DNA from: Zhengitettix transpicula | Taxonomy: Eukaryota; Arthropoda; Insecta; Orthoptera; Tetrigidae | Reading direction: 5' to 3' | DNA: 64,000 bases | Assembly (NCBI GenBank): GCA_037074705.1 | Contig: CM073591.1 | Coordinates: forward strand, 79,714,532-79,778,531 | In this document: positions 33,345 through 44,433 of the stretch, in pieces | Layout of the letters: every line of letters starts with the position of its first letter | How positions within the stretch are numbered: position 1 is the first letter of the stretch | Made by a program: the position numbers and the translations under genes | Notes under the pieces: generated by a model | What the model was told of the DNA's origin: nothing | The model's database searches: none | Seen by the model: the letters and a program-made list of their open reading frames with translations, nothing else

Positions 33345-34279
33345 TGTAGTAATTAGTAATTAAGACATTGTTCTAATTGGAAAGTTGGATTGTAGAGGAC
33401 TCATTATTAGTGGATATAGAGCGGACGCCGTAACAGTGCGGCAAGAAAAAAAGAAAACATTGTTGAGAGAGTTTACGCGCTCAAAATCTACGAGACGAAG
33501 TTTGTTAGTCGGGCATAGAACAGCGAGGTGTAAAGACCAGAAAATTCATATTATAAAAAAGTTTTGCAGTCGGGCAGCGGACCGCAAATAGAACAGTTTG
33601 ATAGCAGTTACAAACATGCTCTAAAATATTGAAAAGTAAAGCAAGAGAGTGAAACTAATGTTGTAATCGGTGGCCGAGCATAAATTCAACCTGCTGGCCA
33701 TAGACAAACCAATGAAGTACATTTCCAACTGAAGTCACGAGATCTACAAATCCAGGTTGCAGCAAAGCATCGAGAATCTACCAATTTGTGTTAGACCAAC
33801 TAACAAACTACGCCAATTAGAATTTGTTGACATTTAGAGTCTGTGAGAATTAGAATCAGTGATGTCCCCAAATTTTGTGCACGAAAAACCTAAAATGAGA
33901 CCTGGGCGGCCGTAAGTAGAAAAACTTTAAAATCATATTGTAAACCGTTTTCAAAAGATAAAAGTCAGATCGTTCTTTAATTTTAATTATTTAATTATCG
34001 ATAAAATGAGATCGTTAATTCCTGATGAAATTTAAAACTGTTTAAATTCAATCTGTAGTATTATTTCTTCCACATCAAATTTCGTCTATGTTTCAGACGC
34101 ATTAACTTCCATAAAAGGTAAATGTAATTTTGATTGTGTAAATTCACCCATTTATCAAACCCAGTTTAAGACCCTGAGATCCCAAATATTATTGTGTATT
34201 TAAAATTGTTAATAAATTTGTTTAATTGTTTTCCCTTAATAATCTTTTTATTTTAAAAGACGCCATTTATTTAATTATT

Positions 34280-34282
<3 letters not shown>
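33345..34282 (+). mobile_element. Solo LTR, family LTR-A, beside an (AT)n tract
   Basis: A 938-bp LTR from TGTAGTAATTAGTAATTAAG to TTTAATTATTACA, flanked by ATAT at 33341-33344 and 34283-34286, the latter beginning a long AT run. The GTAAGT donor (33912-33917) and tRNA-Lys-like motif (34153-34180) are kept. The U3 is shorter than in its relatives and its open frame is cut to 68 codons. It is more diverged than the copies at 23.7 and 28.2 kb. Confidence 0.9.

Positions 34283-34319
<37 letters not shown>
34283..34319. repeat. (AT)n microsatellite
   Basis: Uninterrupted AT run directly following the LTR at 33345-34282. Confidence 0.95.
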
Positions 34320-34320
<1 letters not shown>

Positions 34321-35253
34321 CTTCCTCTTCAACTAGTCACTCAAGAAGCAATTACATTTCTTCAAGTTAATTTTAACATGTTAACATCATCAATGCATCA
34401 CAATTCTAAAATCTTCAGATTAAAATTTTTTTTCTGTACATTAAAAAAACTGTTATTTGTTACAAATCAGTTCCAGAATAATTCCTCAGCAGTTTTTGCC
34501 TTGTAGGTTGGTGTTGAGAACGCGAATCAGTCATTTGAAACACCGAAAATTTGTTGCAAAGTTTATTAAGTCTGTATGCATTACTTTTCAACCGCTGTGC
34601 ATCAAGGAAACTACCTGAATACATTATAAATTATTTGTTCCTGTTCCTAGCTTTCCTTACAAATCTAATATGGCTGTTTATGTTGTTTCAGGAATCTTCA
34701 TATGCAAGTAATTAATAACCGTAGAAGGTTACTCATAAAAATTAACTTCTGTATATATATTTTAAGAACCCCCTCTAATATGACTCACAAATTAACAGAA
34801 TTTGGTTATCTTCAAAGCATTTATTGAAGGTGCATTCGGCCCAGAGCCGTACTCGTTTTCAGATAAAAAAAATTATAAAATATTATTTTTAAACCAATAT
34901 CTAAATATGAATTTGTACAATTCATATGCATTAATATTTATATCACAATTTACAAGGAATTGAAGACAAACAACATAGCTATTACATCAATAGGCTATTT
35001 GACTAATTTTAAAAACCCATATTATATTGTTCATTTTGTCTTTTTTTCGTAAAGTATAATAGATTTTTACTGTCTACTGCGACGTAATTTGGAGACAAAA
35101 TTTGATTGTTTTTTTTTTTAAAAATCGCCAAAACGATTTCTTGAATGGGACGCTAATTACATGCAACCCTGTGAGGTCACATGCTGGTAAACAAGCAAAT
35201 GAGCATCGACCGACTAAGTTCATCACGTTTATCTAGAATATATGTCTTATAAA

Positions 35254-35400
35254 TGGAGTACGTTGTCACTTTGTACAAATACGTCTATTCTCTGTTCAAG
35301 AAATGCCAAAATGCGAAAGAAGTGGATGCAAATCGCTCGTAGAAACCAAAAAGATATAAACAATATTTAAAATTTATTTTTCTGTGAAGATTACTTCATT
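35254..35400 (+). pseudogene. THAP-type zinc-finger domain remnant
   Basis: One frame reads WSTLSLCTNTS, then NAKMRKKWMQIARRNQKDIN, an internal stop (TAA at 35368-35370), then NLFFCEDYFIV. This matches the order of a THAP domain (C-x-Cys, conserved Trp after a basic stretch, then C-E-D-H-F): the last zinc ligand His is replaced by Tyr, a single C-to-T step. THAP domains bind DNA and occur in P-element-type transposases and many insect THAP proteins. The stop and ligand loss mark it as dead. The preceding 930 bp (34320-35253) show nothing recognisable. Confidence 0.7.
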
Positions 35401-35664
35401 GTAAATGTTTTAATTTTTTTACACTTTTAAATAATACATTATTGAGTTATATACAAGTATTACTGTACTTTGAAATATTATTTTTAGGTAGTATATTCTA
35501 CTACTATTATTTTTTATGACAGATTGAAAACAAATCTGTATGCAATAATACTTCAATAATGTCGTCGGTGTTAAAATATTGTAAATAATATATCAATTTC
35601 CAAAAATTATCTGCTAATTGGCAGACGCAACAAATACAAATTATACAACTACAGCCTGAAAATA

Positions 35665-35931
35665 ATGATTCACGTGTTTCAAGTGACAAATACAAAGAGG
35701 ACACTAAACGTTAGTTCAAATTATATGTGGAGTAGGATAGGGAAAACTACACACAGCACAAAATGGATTTCAGTCAGAGATGTAGTTTCACTGTGTAAAT
35801 TTGTCAACCAGTTAAAAAGTACTAGATGCAGGAACTTCACGAGCTTGTCAAAAGACACACATGTGAACTTTGCTCAGGTTTATGATCAAGAAACTCAATT
35901 TACTTTACAAATAGCGACTGGTGTCATTTAG
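35665..35931 (+). pseudogene. Possible continuation of the THAP-protein remnant
   Basis: An 88-codon frame with KSTRCRNFTSLSKDTHVNFA and VYDQETQFTL, 265 bp downstream of the THAP remnant on the same strand. The S/T/K-rich repeat style resembles linker regions of insect THAP proteins, and position and strand are consistent with the same decayed gene copy. I cannot name a domain and it could be unrelated. The gap between the two pieces is AT-rich with no frame. Filler continues to about 36240. Confidence 0.3.
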
Positions 35932-36245
35932 ACATAATTATTACAAATTAGGTAAATGTGAAAAAAAAATTTCCCCCTTTCATGTAGACATAATTATTTC
36001 AGAGTAAGCTGCATTATAGACTGTTAAGTAATAGATAACAAAAATCATTATAGGCTTTTCATCGGGAGTTAACTTTTAGTATATAAAAAAAATACCTTAT
36101 AAAGTATTGATATCAAGCATTATATTATTAAATGGGTAGAAACGTTTATCATTTTTGTAGGTTATAAGGATTTCATATTTAAATAAAGTCGTATACATTA
36201 ATAAAAGTAGTTTATTTATAAATCAGTTGCTTTACATTTTTTCAC

Positions 36246-37195
36246 AAGGAAACCTGTGAGAGCATTCTCTCGCAGGTGAACCTTCCCAGAGAGCTCTGGA
36301 GGAGGCTATCTTTGGGGATGCCTTCACATCTCTCTGGTTTTTTTAATTAAGTTTCCCACATGCCGAGGCACCACGGCCTGTTTTGAGAGGTGTATGTTCC
36401 GCGGTCACATACCTTGGGCATACGGTAAGAGTTGTCCGCTATTCCTATTGGAATAGTCGGCCAGCTGCCTCCTAAACTGGTCAATGTACGGCGAGGGAAA
36501 AGCTGCGACCCCACAGCAAACCCCTCGCCCAGGGCGTGGTACAAGTACCAAATGCCCGACCTACCTGATGCAGGTTTTTCTAGGGTTTTCATGCATCACT
36601 TTTAGGCGAATTGCCGGATAGGATCCTTAAACCATAGCTCGGGGGCCCTAGTTAACCCTTGGCTACCTTGTTCTACCTTTCTGCATCCCCCCCTTTCACT
36701 CCCTTTCCTATGCTATAAGAGGGGAGTTGTCACAATGTGGATTATCCTATTCATAGCCTGTCTACACCTTCATCTTCTTCATCCCCATTTCAAATACCTT
36801 CCTACGCTATTAAAGGGAAGATGCCACCACGTGGATTACCGCCATGTAGACTGTTACTCTAAAAATACATGGTAAGAGTTCTCCACTATTCCTATTGGAA
36901 AAGTCGGCCAGATGGCTCATAAACTGGTTGAGGCATGTGGAAGGGAATGCTGCGTTTCCCCAGCTAACTCCTCGTCCGCCATCAGAAGAGCGTGGGACAA
37001 TGCCACAAGCCCCAACTACCTAATTCAGGATTTTCTATGGTTTTCCCTGCATCACTTTTAGGCGAATTGTCGTGTAGGATCCTTAAAACTACAGACCGGA
37101 AACTCTTGTTAGTCTACTTTTCCGCATCCCCCCTTTCTTATTCTATAAGAGAAGAGCGGCCACTACGTTGATTACCCTATAGATAGCCCGTCTTC
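36246..37195 (+). repeat. Family A dispersed repeat, tandem set of pieces
   Basis: A long copy (36246-36770), a short 3' piece (about 36775-36866) and another truncated copy (about 36870-37195). The left end has a hairpin (CTGTGAGAG / CTCTCGCAG, 36254-36275), as at the far end of the copy at 19.3 kb. Two kinds of 3' end are present: one ending TGTTACTCTAAAAATAC, and one ending GTCTACACCTTCATCTTCTT. The minus strand of the first copy has an 81-codon frame (36592-36347) ending YTSQNRPWCLGMWET, homologous to the frame at 18878-19216. Confidence 0.8.
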
Positions 37196-39615
37196 TTCTT
37201 CTTCAATGAAGCTTATAAAAATTTAATTAAAGGCAAATCCCATGTTTTTAAGTGTCGCAGCATTACAACTTGGGTTACTTTTGAAGAATACTCTAACCGT
37301 TATTGCGTCTACTTTGCGCATGTTTCCTCTGTGAAATTTAAATAAACTGGCGCCTGCATTTTTTATTTACAGGGATGTAAACGCGGCATTTTATTTAACT
37401 ATTTATTACAAATAAATTGCATTCTTTTGTAAAATGGATTCACTGTGAAGAAAACTAGGATGACAGAAAGCTGATGTATATTTATAATACAGTCGCATAA
37501 CCTATGTAATCTGTATATACATAAATTTATTAACGTTTCTAATTTATTGAGGTTCTGAAACACATAAATTGAGCTCTTGATATGATGATTCGTTATTTTT
37601 TGTTAAAGATTATGTAATTGTCAAGACTGTAGTAAAAGTTTTACGTACTCAATACTTAATACATTTTCAAAAAATGAAATAATTTGAACAAATTAAAATT
37701 TTAACGCAGAACTACGAATATTTATGAATCACCAAAAACGTGGGTCATTAACGTTTTTATAGAAAAAAAAAATGTTGAAAATGAAATGTAGAATTTGGCT
37801 ATTAGACAGCTCCTCCTTCTGTTTTCACTGGAATTTTGAATTTTATTTCATAATATATTTTACCCGTAATGACTATAACTCCGGGGAATGGGTGTTCATT
37901 GATTTCTATATTTTTGTCAACAGTGAATCCCCTCGTCATTGTGGAATCCAATTATAGCTGTAAATGTGCTTTGCTATCCATAAATTCGGCACTGCTATGA
38001 AATTTTCAGCATTCATCGGAAGCTTGAATTTAGGATCTAAACTTTACAAAATGAATGGGAACCTCGCAATACTAACACATAAATCTAGTTTATCAGCAAA
38101 TACATCACAAATTTAATCATTTCGTTCGAAATGTGTTGATGTCAATAGTTCTACTTCGGTGTATTTATGAGATATTTGATTCAGCGTTTTCTCTGCTATA
38201 AATTAATTTCATGTGACTTAAATCAAGCAGAAAGTTTGATAACAATTATCAAGAATTCGCGAGTTGCGAGAGTATTTTTACTCGTTTCTACAAAACTGAT
38301 TCGAATACTGGGAAAAATTTGTGGCAGCTGGTTTGCACAATGTAAAATTAGCGCCTTCAGAGATCGTAAATTCTATAAACATGCAGTATACTGATAATTA
38401 TTTTTGTAAATTCAGTCATTCAGATTCAGACAAACGTATTTTATTCATATTTCTGTATTGTTACCAATGTTTTATAGTCCTGGTTCATACATTAGCTACC
38501 GTAATTCTCTATTTTCGTATATGCTCACTTTTTAAAATAAATAACAATCGCAAACTTTTAGAAGCGTAGGATGTCCCATAAAATTTTCTTTTCGCCGGAA
38601 CATAATTTTAGAACCCACCAGTAATCTACTAGTAATTAATCGCAGAGGCAATAAAACGTTCAGAGATCTTCTGTTTATTATTACATATCGGCTTTTTACG
38701 AGTGTATCTATTTTCGTTTCACTTCCGGCTGAATTCAATATCGCAGCACAATGTCGAATTGTTGTCCGTTTTAAGTGAGACGTATTAATTAAAAGCCGCG
38801 CGGTTCAGAACTGTTTCCAATTTCTGATAGCTTGTCCACCAGATGGTAAGCCCCATTAGTCTGATGAGATGGCACAAACTGGGTCAGGTGACGTTTTAAA
38901 CGGTTCTGGTGATTGATAGCAATGTGTTTATTCTCCTCGTATCTGATTTCAATTAAACCGGAAGGGGATTTGTTGCGCATCTGGCACGTGTGTGAACTAC
39001 TTGCTACAGCTCAGGAAACCACTAAATTGACACTAGAAGATCTTCCCTATGATTAGTGTGGCACTCAAAAATAGACGGTCGTGGTGTATCTGAGGCTAAT
39101 GTATGTTTTATGATAAATATTCATGTCTTAAAATTGTATTTGATTCACAATTGGCAATGATAGATTTTCACAAGTATCAACACCATAATCAAAAGGCCAA
39201 ACGAGTCATTAAGCAACGTAGGATCCAAAGTTGCCACTAGAGGCTTTATCAGTGATCTTGCGATAGCCTCCCGAAATACGAGACCTTCAGATCTTAAAAA
39301 GAACATTTTGCCCCCCCCCCCCCAATACGTAATTGAGAATATTGTTTCGGATATTTAATTTTTCTAACACGAGAATTTGGGTTTACTTTCACCAAGAATA
39401 ATAATCTGTATTTTTATTCGGCTGCATAATTTTGTACAAATTTTGAAATTAATATTTATAATTTTTTTGAATTAAGTTCACTGGTTATTTATTTACGTGT
39501 AGGGATTAAAGTCTGTATTTTAACATTAATCTCAAAGCATAATAAAGACGTATTTGTAGTCCCGGCTTTGCCTCGCTGATCTAACGTTTCTGGTATTTTA
39601 TATACCTTAATGTGG
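37196..39615. other. AT-rich stretch, nothing firmly recognised
   Basis: Contains a C13 homopolymer at 39311-39323. Several short frames (38167-38394 plus, 38321-38569 plus, 38532-38738 minus, 38789-38980 minus) have no family signature. No RNA gene found. Confidence 0.55.
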
Positions 39616-39735
39616 AGAAGAAAACCTCACTACAGTCATCTGAGTGGCGTGGGGCAAGTATCGAGAGCACATCTCACCTAATTCATGTTTTCTAGGGGTT
39701 TGGCCTTCATCACGTTAGGCGAAAATTTTATTGGC
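39616..39735 (+). repeat. Family A dispersed repeat, degenerate fragment
   Basis: Matches the middle of family A loosely: GGCGTGGGGCAAGTATCGAG, then CTCACCTAATTCATG, TTTTCTAGGGGTTTGG, and CATCACGTTAGGCGAAAATT. More diverged than the other copies and lacking both ends. Confidence 0.6.
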
Positions 39736-41829
39736 GTTTAACTGAAAGGTATATTCAAGTTTTTTGTTTATTTAAAACTGGTACATTAAATTAGAAATAA
39801 TTGAAGCCGCCTTGTTTTCAATTATCGAATATAATAATTCTGTTTCCTATTTGTCTGGTTCATGTTTGTTTGACCTGTTTAATAATTCTAGACTTGGTTC
39901 CAATCTGACATTATACTTAGACTCTTTATTTCATTACCTAATATTCTTCAAAACAAAGGTTTTCAATAATTTCGCTCGTTTATTTTCAAAACGTGTTTAA
40001 TATTCTCATCCAATGTTTTCCACTTGTGATTTAATGTTTATCTTCTCCAAAATACAATTTTATCAATTTATTCTTGTCACCGTTCTCGTAGTTCATATTA
40101 TATTGGCTCATCACACACTCCAAAAGACCCGTAAATTCAAATTTATTGTATTTATGATTGTTTATGATCTATTAGCTGATCAGGCATACTTAAATGTACT
40201 GCTGTGTCTAAAATTACGGCCAGAATGACAGTTATGTTCGAACTTATTCACGTTTATTGAAGATGACCCATTTCCTCAGACAATTCCTTCCGAATATGGA
40301 AGACTTGAATGACGTAACATTAATTACTCATAATTTTATCGTTTAATTGTATGTACTCTGTTAGTAATAGTTTTCGACCAAATTCAACTTACTTTCTGCC
40401 TCATGAAATTTAGGATATTGGTCTTGTAGTACTCCATGATTTTCTGGCGAATTAGCTTCCGAAATGTTCTTCTTGAGAGTTAAATAATAAAATAACAATA
40501 TAAAGGTTAAAATGTATCCCAGACGGTTTGTAATTGATCAGTTTTTGTATTTTATACTGCCAATTTTTTTTTGCTTAAAATAAATGTATAAGGATATGAA
40601 AATAGATTTTAAAAAATATTTCCTTTACTTTTCCAAGCGTTCATTAAAAGTTGTTCTTAATTATTTTCCAGTTAATTCTTTACAACCTGTTGAAAGCGTG
40701 CAACTCCTTTAGTTCGTCTGCTTCATTCAAACGGATTTCCAATACGGGATTGTTCATTAGTTCTCCAATCTATAGAGCTAAAAATATACCCTCCTTTACT
40801 TTCGCTTGAACAACTCTATGGAATTAGCACGTCAGGATATGGAAATTTATCCAATTTATAACTGATTACGAACTCTCAGTACGTATGGAACTGATTTTCA
40901 ATTTCAGTCGCTAATCAATTTATTCACAGACGACCACAAACAAATTTTAAGCTTATATTAATTTTTTCTATATTTCCGCAAACTACTAATATATTTAATA
41001 GTAATTAGTAAAACAAACCATTTTTACGTCTTCAATAAAATATAGTTTCTATCAGTCGCTTTCGACTTTCGTAATCATCTGTTGTAATACAAAAAGTGAA
41101 AATGTTACATATATAATTTTTTAGATAATTAGTCATAGTAAATAAAAACATATCTTACTGACAAACGGTGAATAAATAAGTGTATCTATTATGTAAAAAT
41201 TTATGTATGTAACGTTTTCAGTTTTTGTATGCAATAGATGACGATGAAAATAAATTTTATTGAAAACTTAAAACTAGTTACATTTACTAATTGTTTACAT
41301 TAAAGTTAAATTAAGTCCCAGAAGTAAAATTTAACTTCAAACTCTGAAGGGCCAATAAACAACTTGAATATTAATGTAAAATATTAATTTATCAAAGACA
41401 ACGTTGCCAACTCCTATTCATTAATGTTTTGTTTTGCTAAAAATGAAACAACAATTTATTTGTCATATTAAAGGAATCCGAAAACTTAAAAAAGTTTCTA
41501 ACCAAATAGACGGCGATATGCATTTTATCTGTTTCTCAAGGATTATTTTTTACTTTAAATTACAATTTAATTATTCAAATCGTTTACATACATCTATTAT
41601 TTAATTAAATTACTCGTGAACTATGTCGAGTAACACAATTAATCACACTGTTCATGGAAACTATTTATTCCACAGTAATATTGGTCGTTTCCGCAATATT
41701 TTTGAATGTCGCCCATAAGGGAGATTGTGAGTCATAAGTGAACTACGACGTTTTCTTAAAATTGTTCCATTTGTTTAACAGAAAATTGAAATTAAGTGTC
41801 TCTGACTTTACATAAAACTTTATAATGTA

Positions 41830-41831
<2 letters not shown>
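39736..41831. other. AT-rich stretch, nothing recognised
   Basis: Short hydrophobic frames (39812-40000, 40013-40228) are compositional. No family repeat, RNA gene or coding homology seen. An (AT)n run fills 41832-41860, immediately before the next LTR. Confidence 0.6.
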
Positions 41832-41860
<29 letters not shown>

Positions 41861-41864
<4 letters not shown>

Positions 41865-42962
41865 ATTCATTAACCGTGCATTAAAATTCAAAATGACAAT
41901 TAAACAATTTTAATTTATAAAGAAAGCCACACGTTGAAGCCAATTTGTGGTATTCGCAAATTTAAGATAATTAAATAAAACCATGTTAAAATATGCCACA
42001 CGTTGATGACGCTAATTTGTAGTAATCACCAATATTAAAATGATAGGATGTTATAATATTAGTCAAGATTTTAAAATAGACAAATAAACTAATTTATTAA
42101 CTCACAAACATAAGTTATCAAATGAATTTACAATAGTTATTAAGAAATTAACTTCAATTTACATGATTAATTAATACTTGACAATAAAGATTTTACTCTA
42201 TCTCATGATCATTTACTGGGCCTTTAATAAAGAAATATGTGTTAACAAATAATTTTTTTATGAAGCTATCTTGGACTTACTTCATCAATAGGTTATTTAC
42301 AATGAAAAAAAAAACATAAAATATGAACTTTAAATTCTGACAGAAGTTCTAAATCTGACGATAATACATTTACTTATGAGTTTACAAAAAAAAAAAAAAT
42401 CTGTGAAATTTTAACTTACCGTCTCTGGCACTCGAGGAATTTTTTCTCGTTCGTACAAAAACACATTTATTGCACTTATAAACAGGCCATTTTTATAACA
42501 CTGATTATAATAACAATTTTAGTTTGACAAAATGGTTCAATGTTCATTTAGGAAATGTTATTCTCTCGTTCCAAAGTTTATTAACTACTGGATACAGTTG
42601 CATGCCTCCCAAAATCGAAGACAATGGTCTAAATCACGAATAGAATAATTTAGACTCTGCTCTCAAATATTTAGCGTTGAATATTTACGTATTTATCTCG
42701 CAGACTGCAACTTGTAAAAAAAACTGTTCCAACTGTTTTAGAAATTGTATTAGTTGCATCCCGACACTTTCTGCATATTTTACTTTTCGTCTGTTCACAG
42801 CTATACTTCCACGACGACTGAAGTACACACCGCATCTAGCGAGCCAACAGCCTACAATAATCACAGACATCGCATTCTCGATACATTCTTGTGTTTTCTG
42901 CCGCTAACAATGCGAGTCCAAAGTTTTGTTTATTAATTAATGATTTCCTTTTAATTACCACA
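41861..42962 (-). mobile_element. LTR of a third type (LTR-C) with tRNA-Lys PBS-like sequence
   Basis: A minus-strand LTR starts TGTGGTAATTAAAAGG at 42962, next to ATAT (42963-42966). Two candidate 3' ends are each followed by AAT and a primer-binding-site-like word. GATTACTACA (42018) is followed by TAGCGTCATCAACGTGTGGC. GAATACCACA (41946) is followed by TGGCTTCAACGTGTGGC. Both words resemble TGGCGCCCAACGTGGGGC, the complement of the 3' end of tRNA-Lys(CUU). TGTGGTA...TACCACA would be perfect LTR inverted ends. The piece then stops at TGTTATTC (41861) beside (AT)n. Either this is LTR plus leader truncated in the microsatellite, or the whole 1102 bp is one ATAT-flanked unit. Confidence 0.7.
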
Positions 42963-42966
42963 ATAT

Positions 42967-44355
42967 ATATGTACTGTTTTACGTATATTTTCACTTTTCT
43001 CTTGCACATTAGGCTCGCTGCCAACTAGACGAACACAGCATTTTAAAATTTGAATTTACGAATACTAAAAACTATTTAACATAAACATGAGACATTTTCA
43101 TGACAATGCATAGAATAAATATTATATTTCGAAATACGTCAAGTAATTGATATTAATTATTATTTAAAAATTATTCTCCCGCGAAGCACAGTTCCGTTTG
43201 TGCATTTAATTATTGCAAATTATATTACATTTTAAGCATTTCCGTATGAAACCAAAATGAATGTTTTTTAGTGCAACTCGAAAACCATTGATGAGAGAAT
43301 CTTTTGGTTTACAATGAATTCAACACATAATTAATTTGGAATTCTTTTTTAAAACAAAGTAATCCTTATCATAAATGGCGTCAATGAAAAGGGTGTACAA
43401 AATACGAAACAATTTTATAACATATTGATGAAGACAGCAAAAGAAGTGTTAACGGGAAACTACTGTAACAATAAGACAATGTGGTACTTAATATACATGA
43501 TACCGAACACGTAATTTCTGCTGGATGGAAAAATATATGTTTAACTGAGAATTTGTAAAAAAAATAGACTACAGACAACCATAGTATCTATGCGCCAGGG
43601 AACGTATACATATCTTAGAGGTGCATCATATTTTAGTAGTTTAAGTACACTTTAATTATTTTTAGCGAACTGAAAGTTGAAATTACCTCGTTATAAGAAC
43701 CGTTATAGTGTCGATATTTTTTCTCTGGTATGCACACTATTTCATCACTAGATTAATTTTAATACTTAATTTTTATTCTTCATTTGTTAATCATTTATTA
43801 TTAATTGATTACATAATTTAACTCAAGTGATAAACATAATTTTACTTAAAAATTTAATTCAGCACTCGGTTTGAAAGGGTAGACCACCTGCAATGCGCTT
43901 CTCTATTGGAATGACCATCACGAGCCTCTGCAGCAGACTTCTAGAGGAGACGCCCGAGAAAATGTTTTTTTTTCTTAACAAACAGAATTCTTAAAAGCCC
44001 TAATGTAAGTTTAAGTATTCATTATGATTGGTAAAGTGTCTTTTCCTTAACTGAGACAAAAGAGAAAATTTTATCCATGCTTTAAACCGATGAACTTATT
44101 ATCAAATAATATACGGGTAAGATTGAATCCAACAGAAATATTAATTATAAATAGTTAGATAAATAATACATCAAATATTTTGTGATGCAATAACATTTTC
44201 TCGGATAAAGATAAATATTATTCTTTCTGTGATTATGGTGAACTAAAAATAATGAAATTTTGTATTACATACATCAAGAAATCAGAGATTACTGTATTGA
44301 CTAGATCATTTACAATCCATAATTCTTAGAATTATGTAAGTAGAAAGATAAAACC

Positions 44356-44359
<4 letters not shown>
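42967..44359. other. AT-rich stretch, one GC-richer patch
   Basis: A patch at about 43861-43965 (with GGGTAGACCACCTGCAATGC and AGAGGAGACGCCCGAGAAAA) is GC-richer than its surroundings, but I cannot identify it. The rest is AT-rich without features. Confidence 0.5.

Positions 44360-44433
<74 letters not shown>
44360..44433. repeat. (TA)n microsatellite, longest in window
   Basis: About 74 bp of TA repeats with a single interruption (TATGTATA near 44406). It is followed by TGTATTATTT, which looks like an LTR start after ATAT, but no matching CA end followed by ATAT was found to the right, so no LTR is called. Confidence 0.95.
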
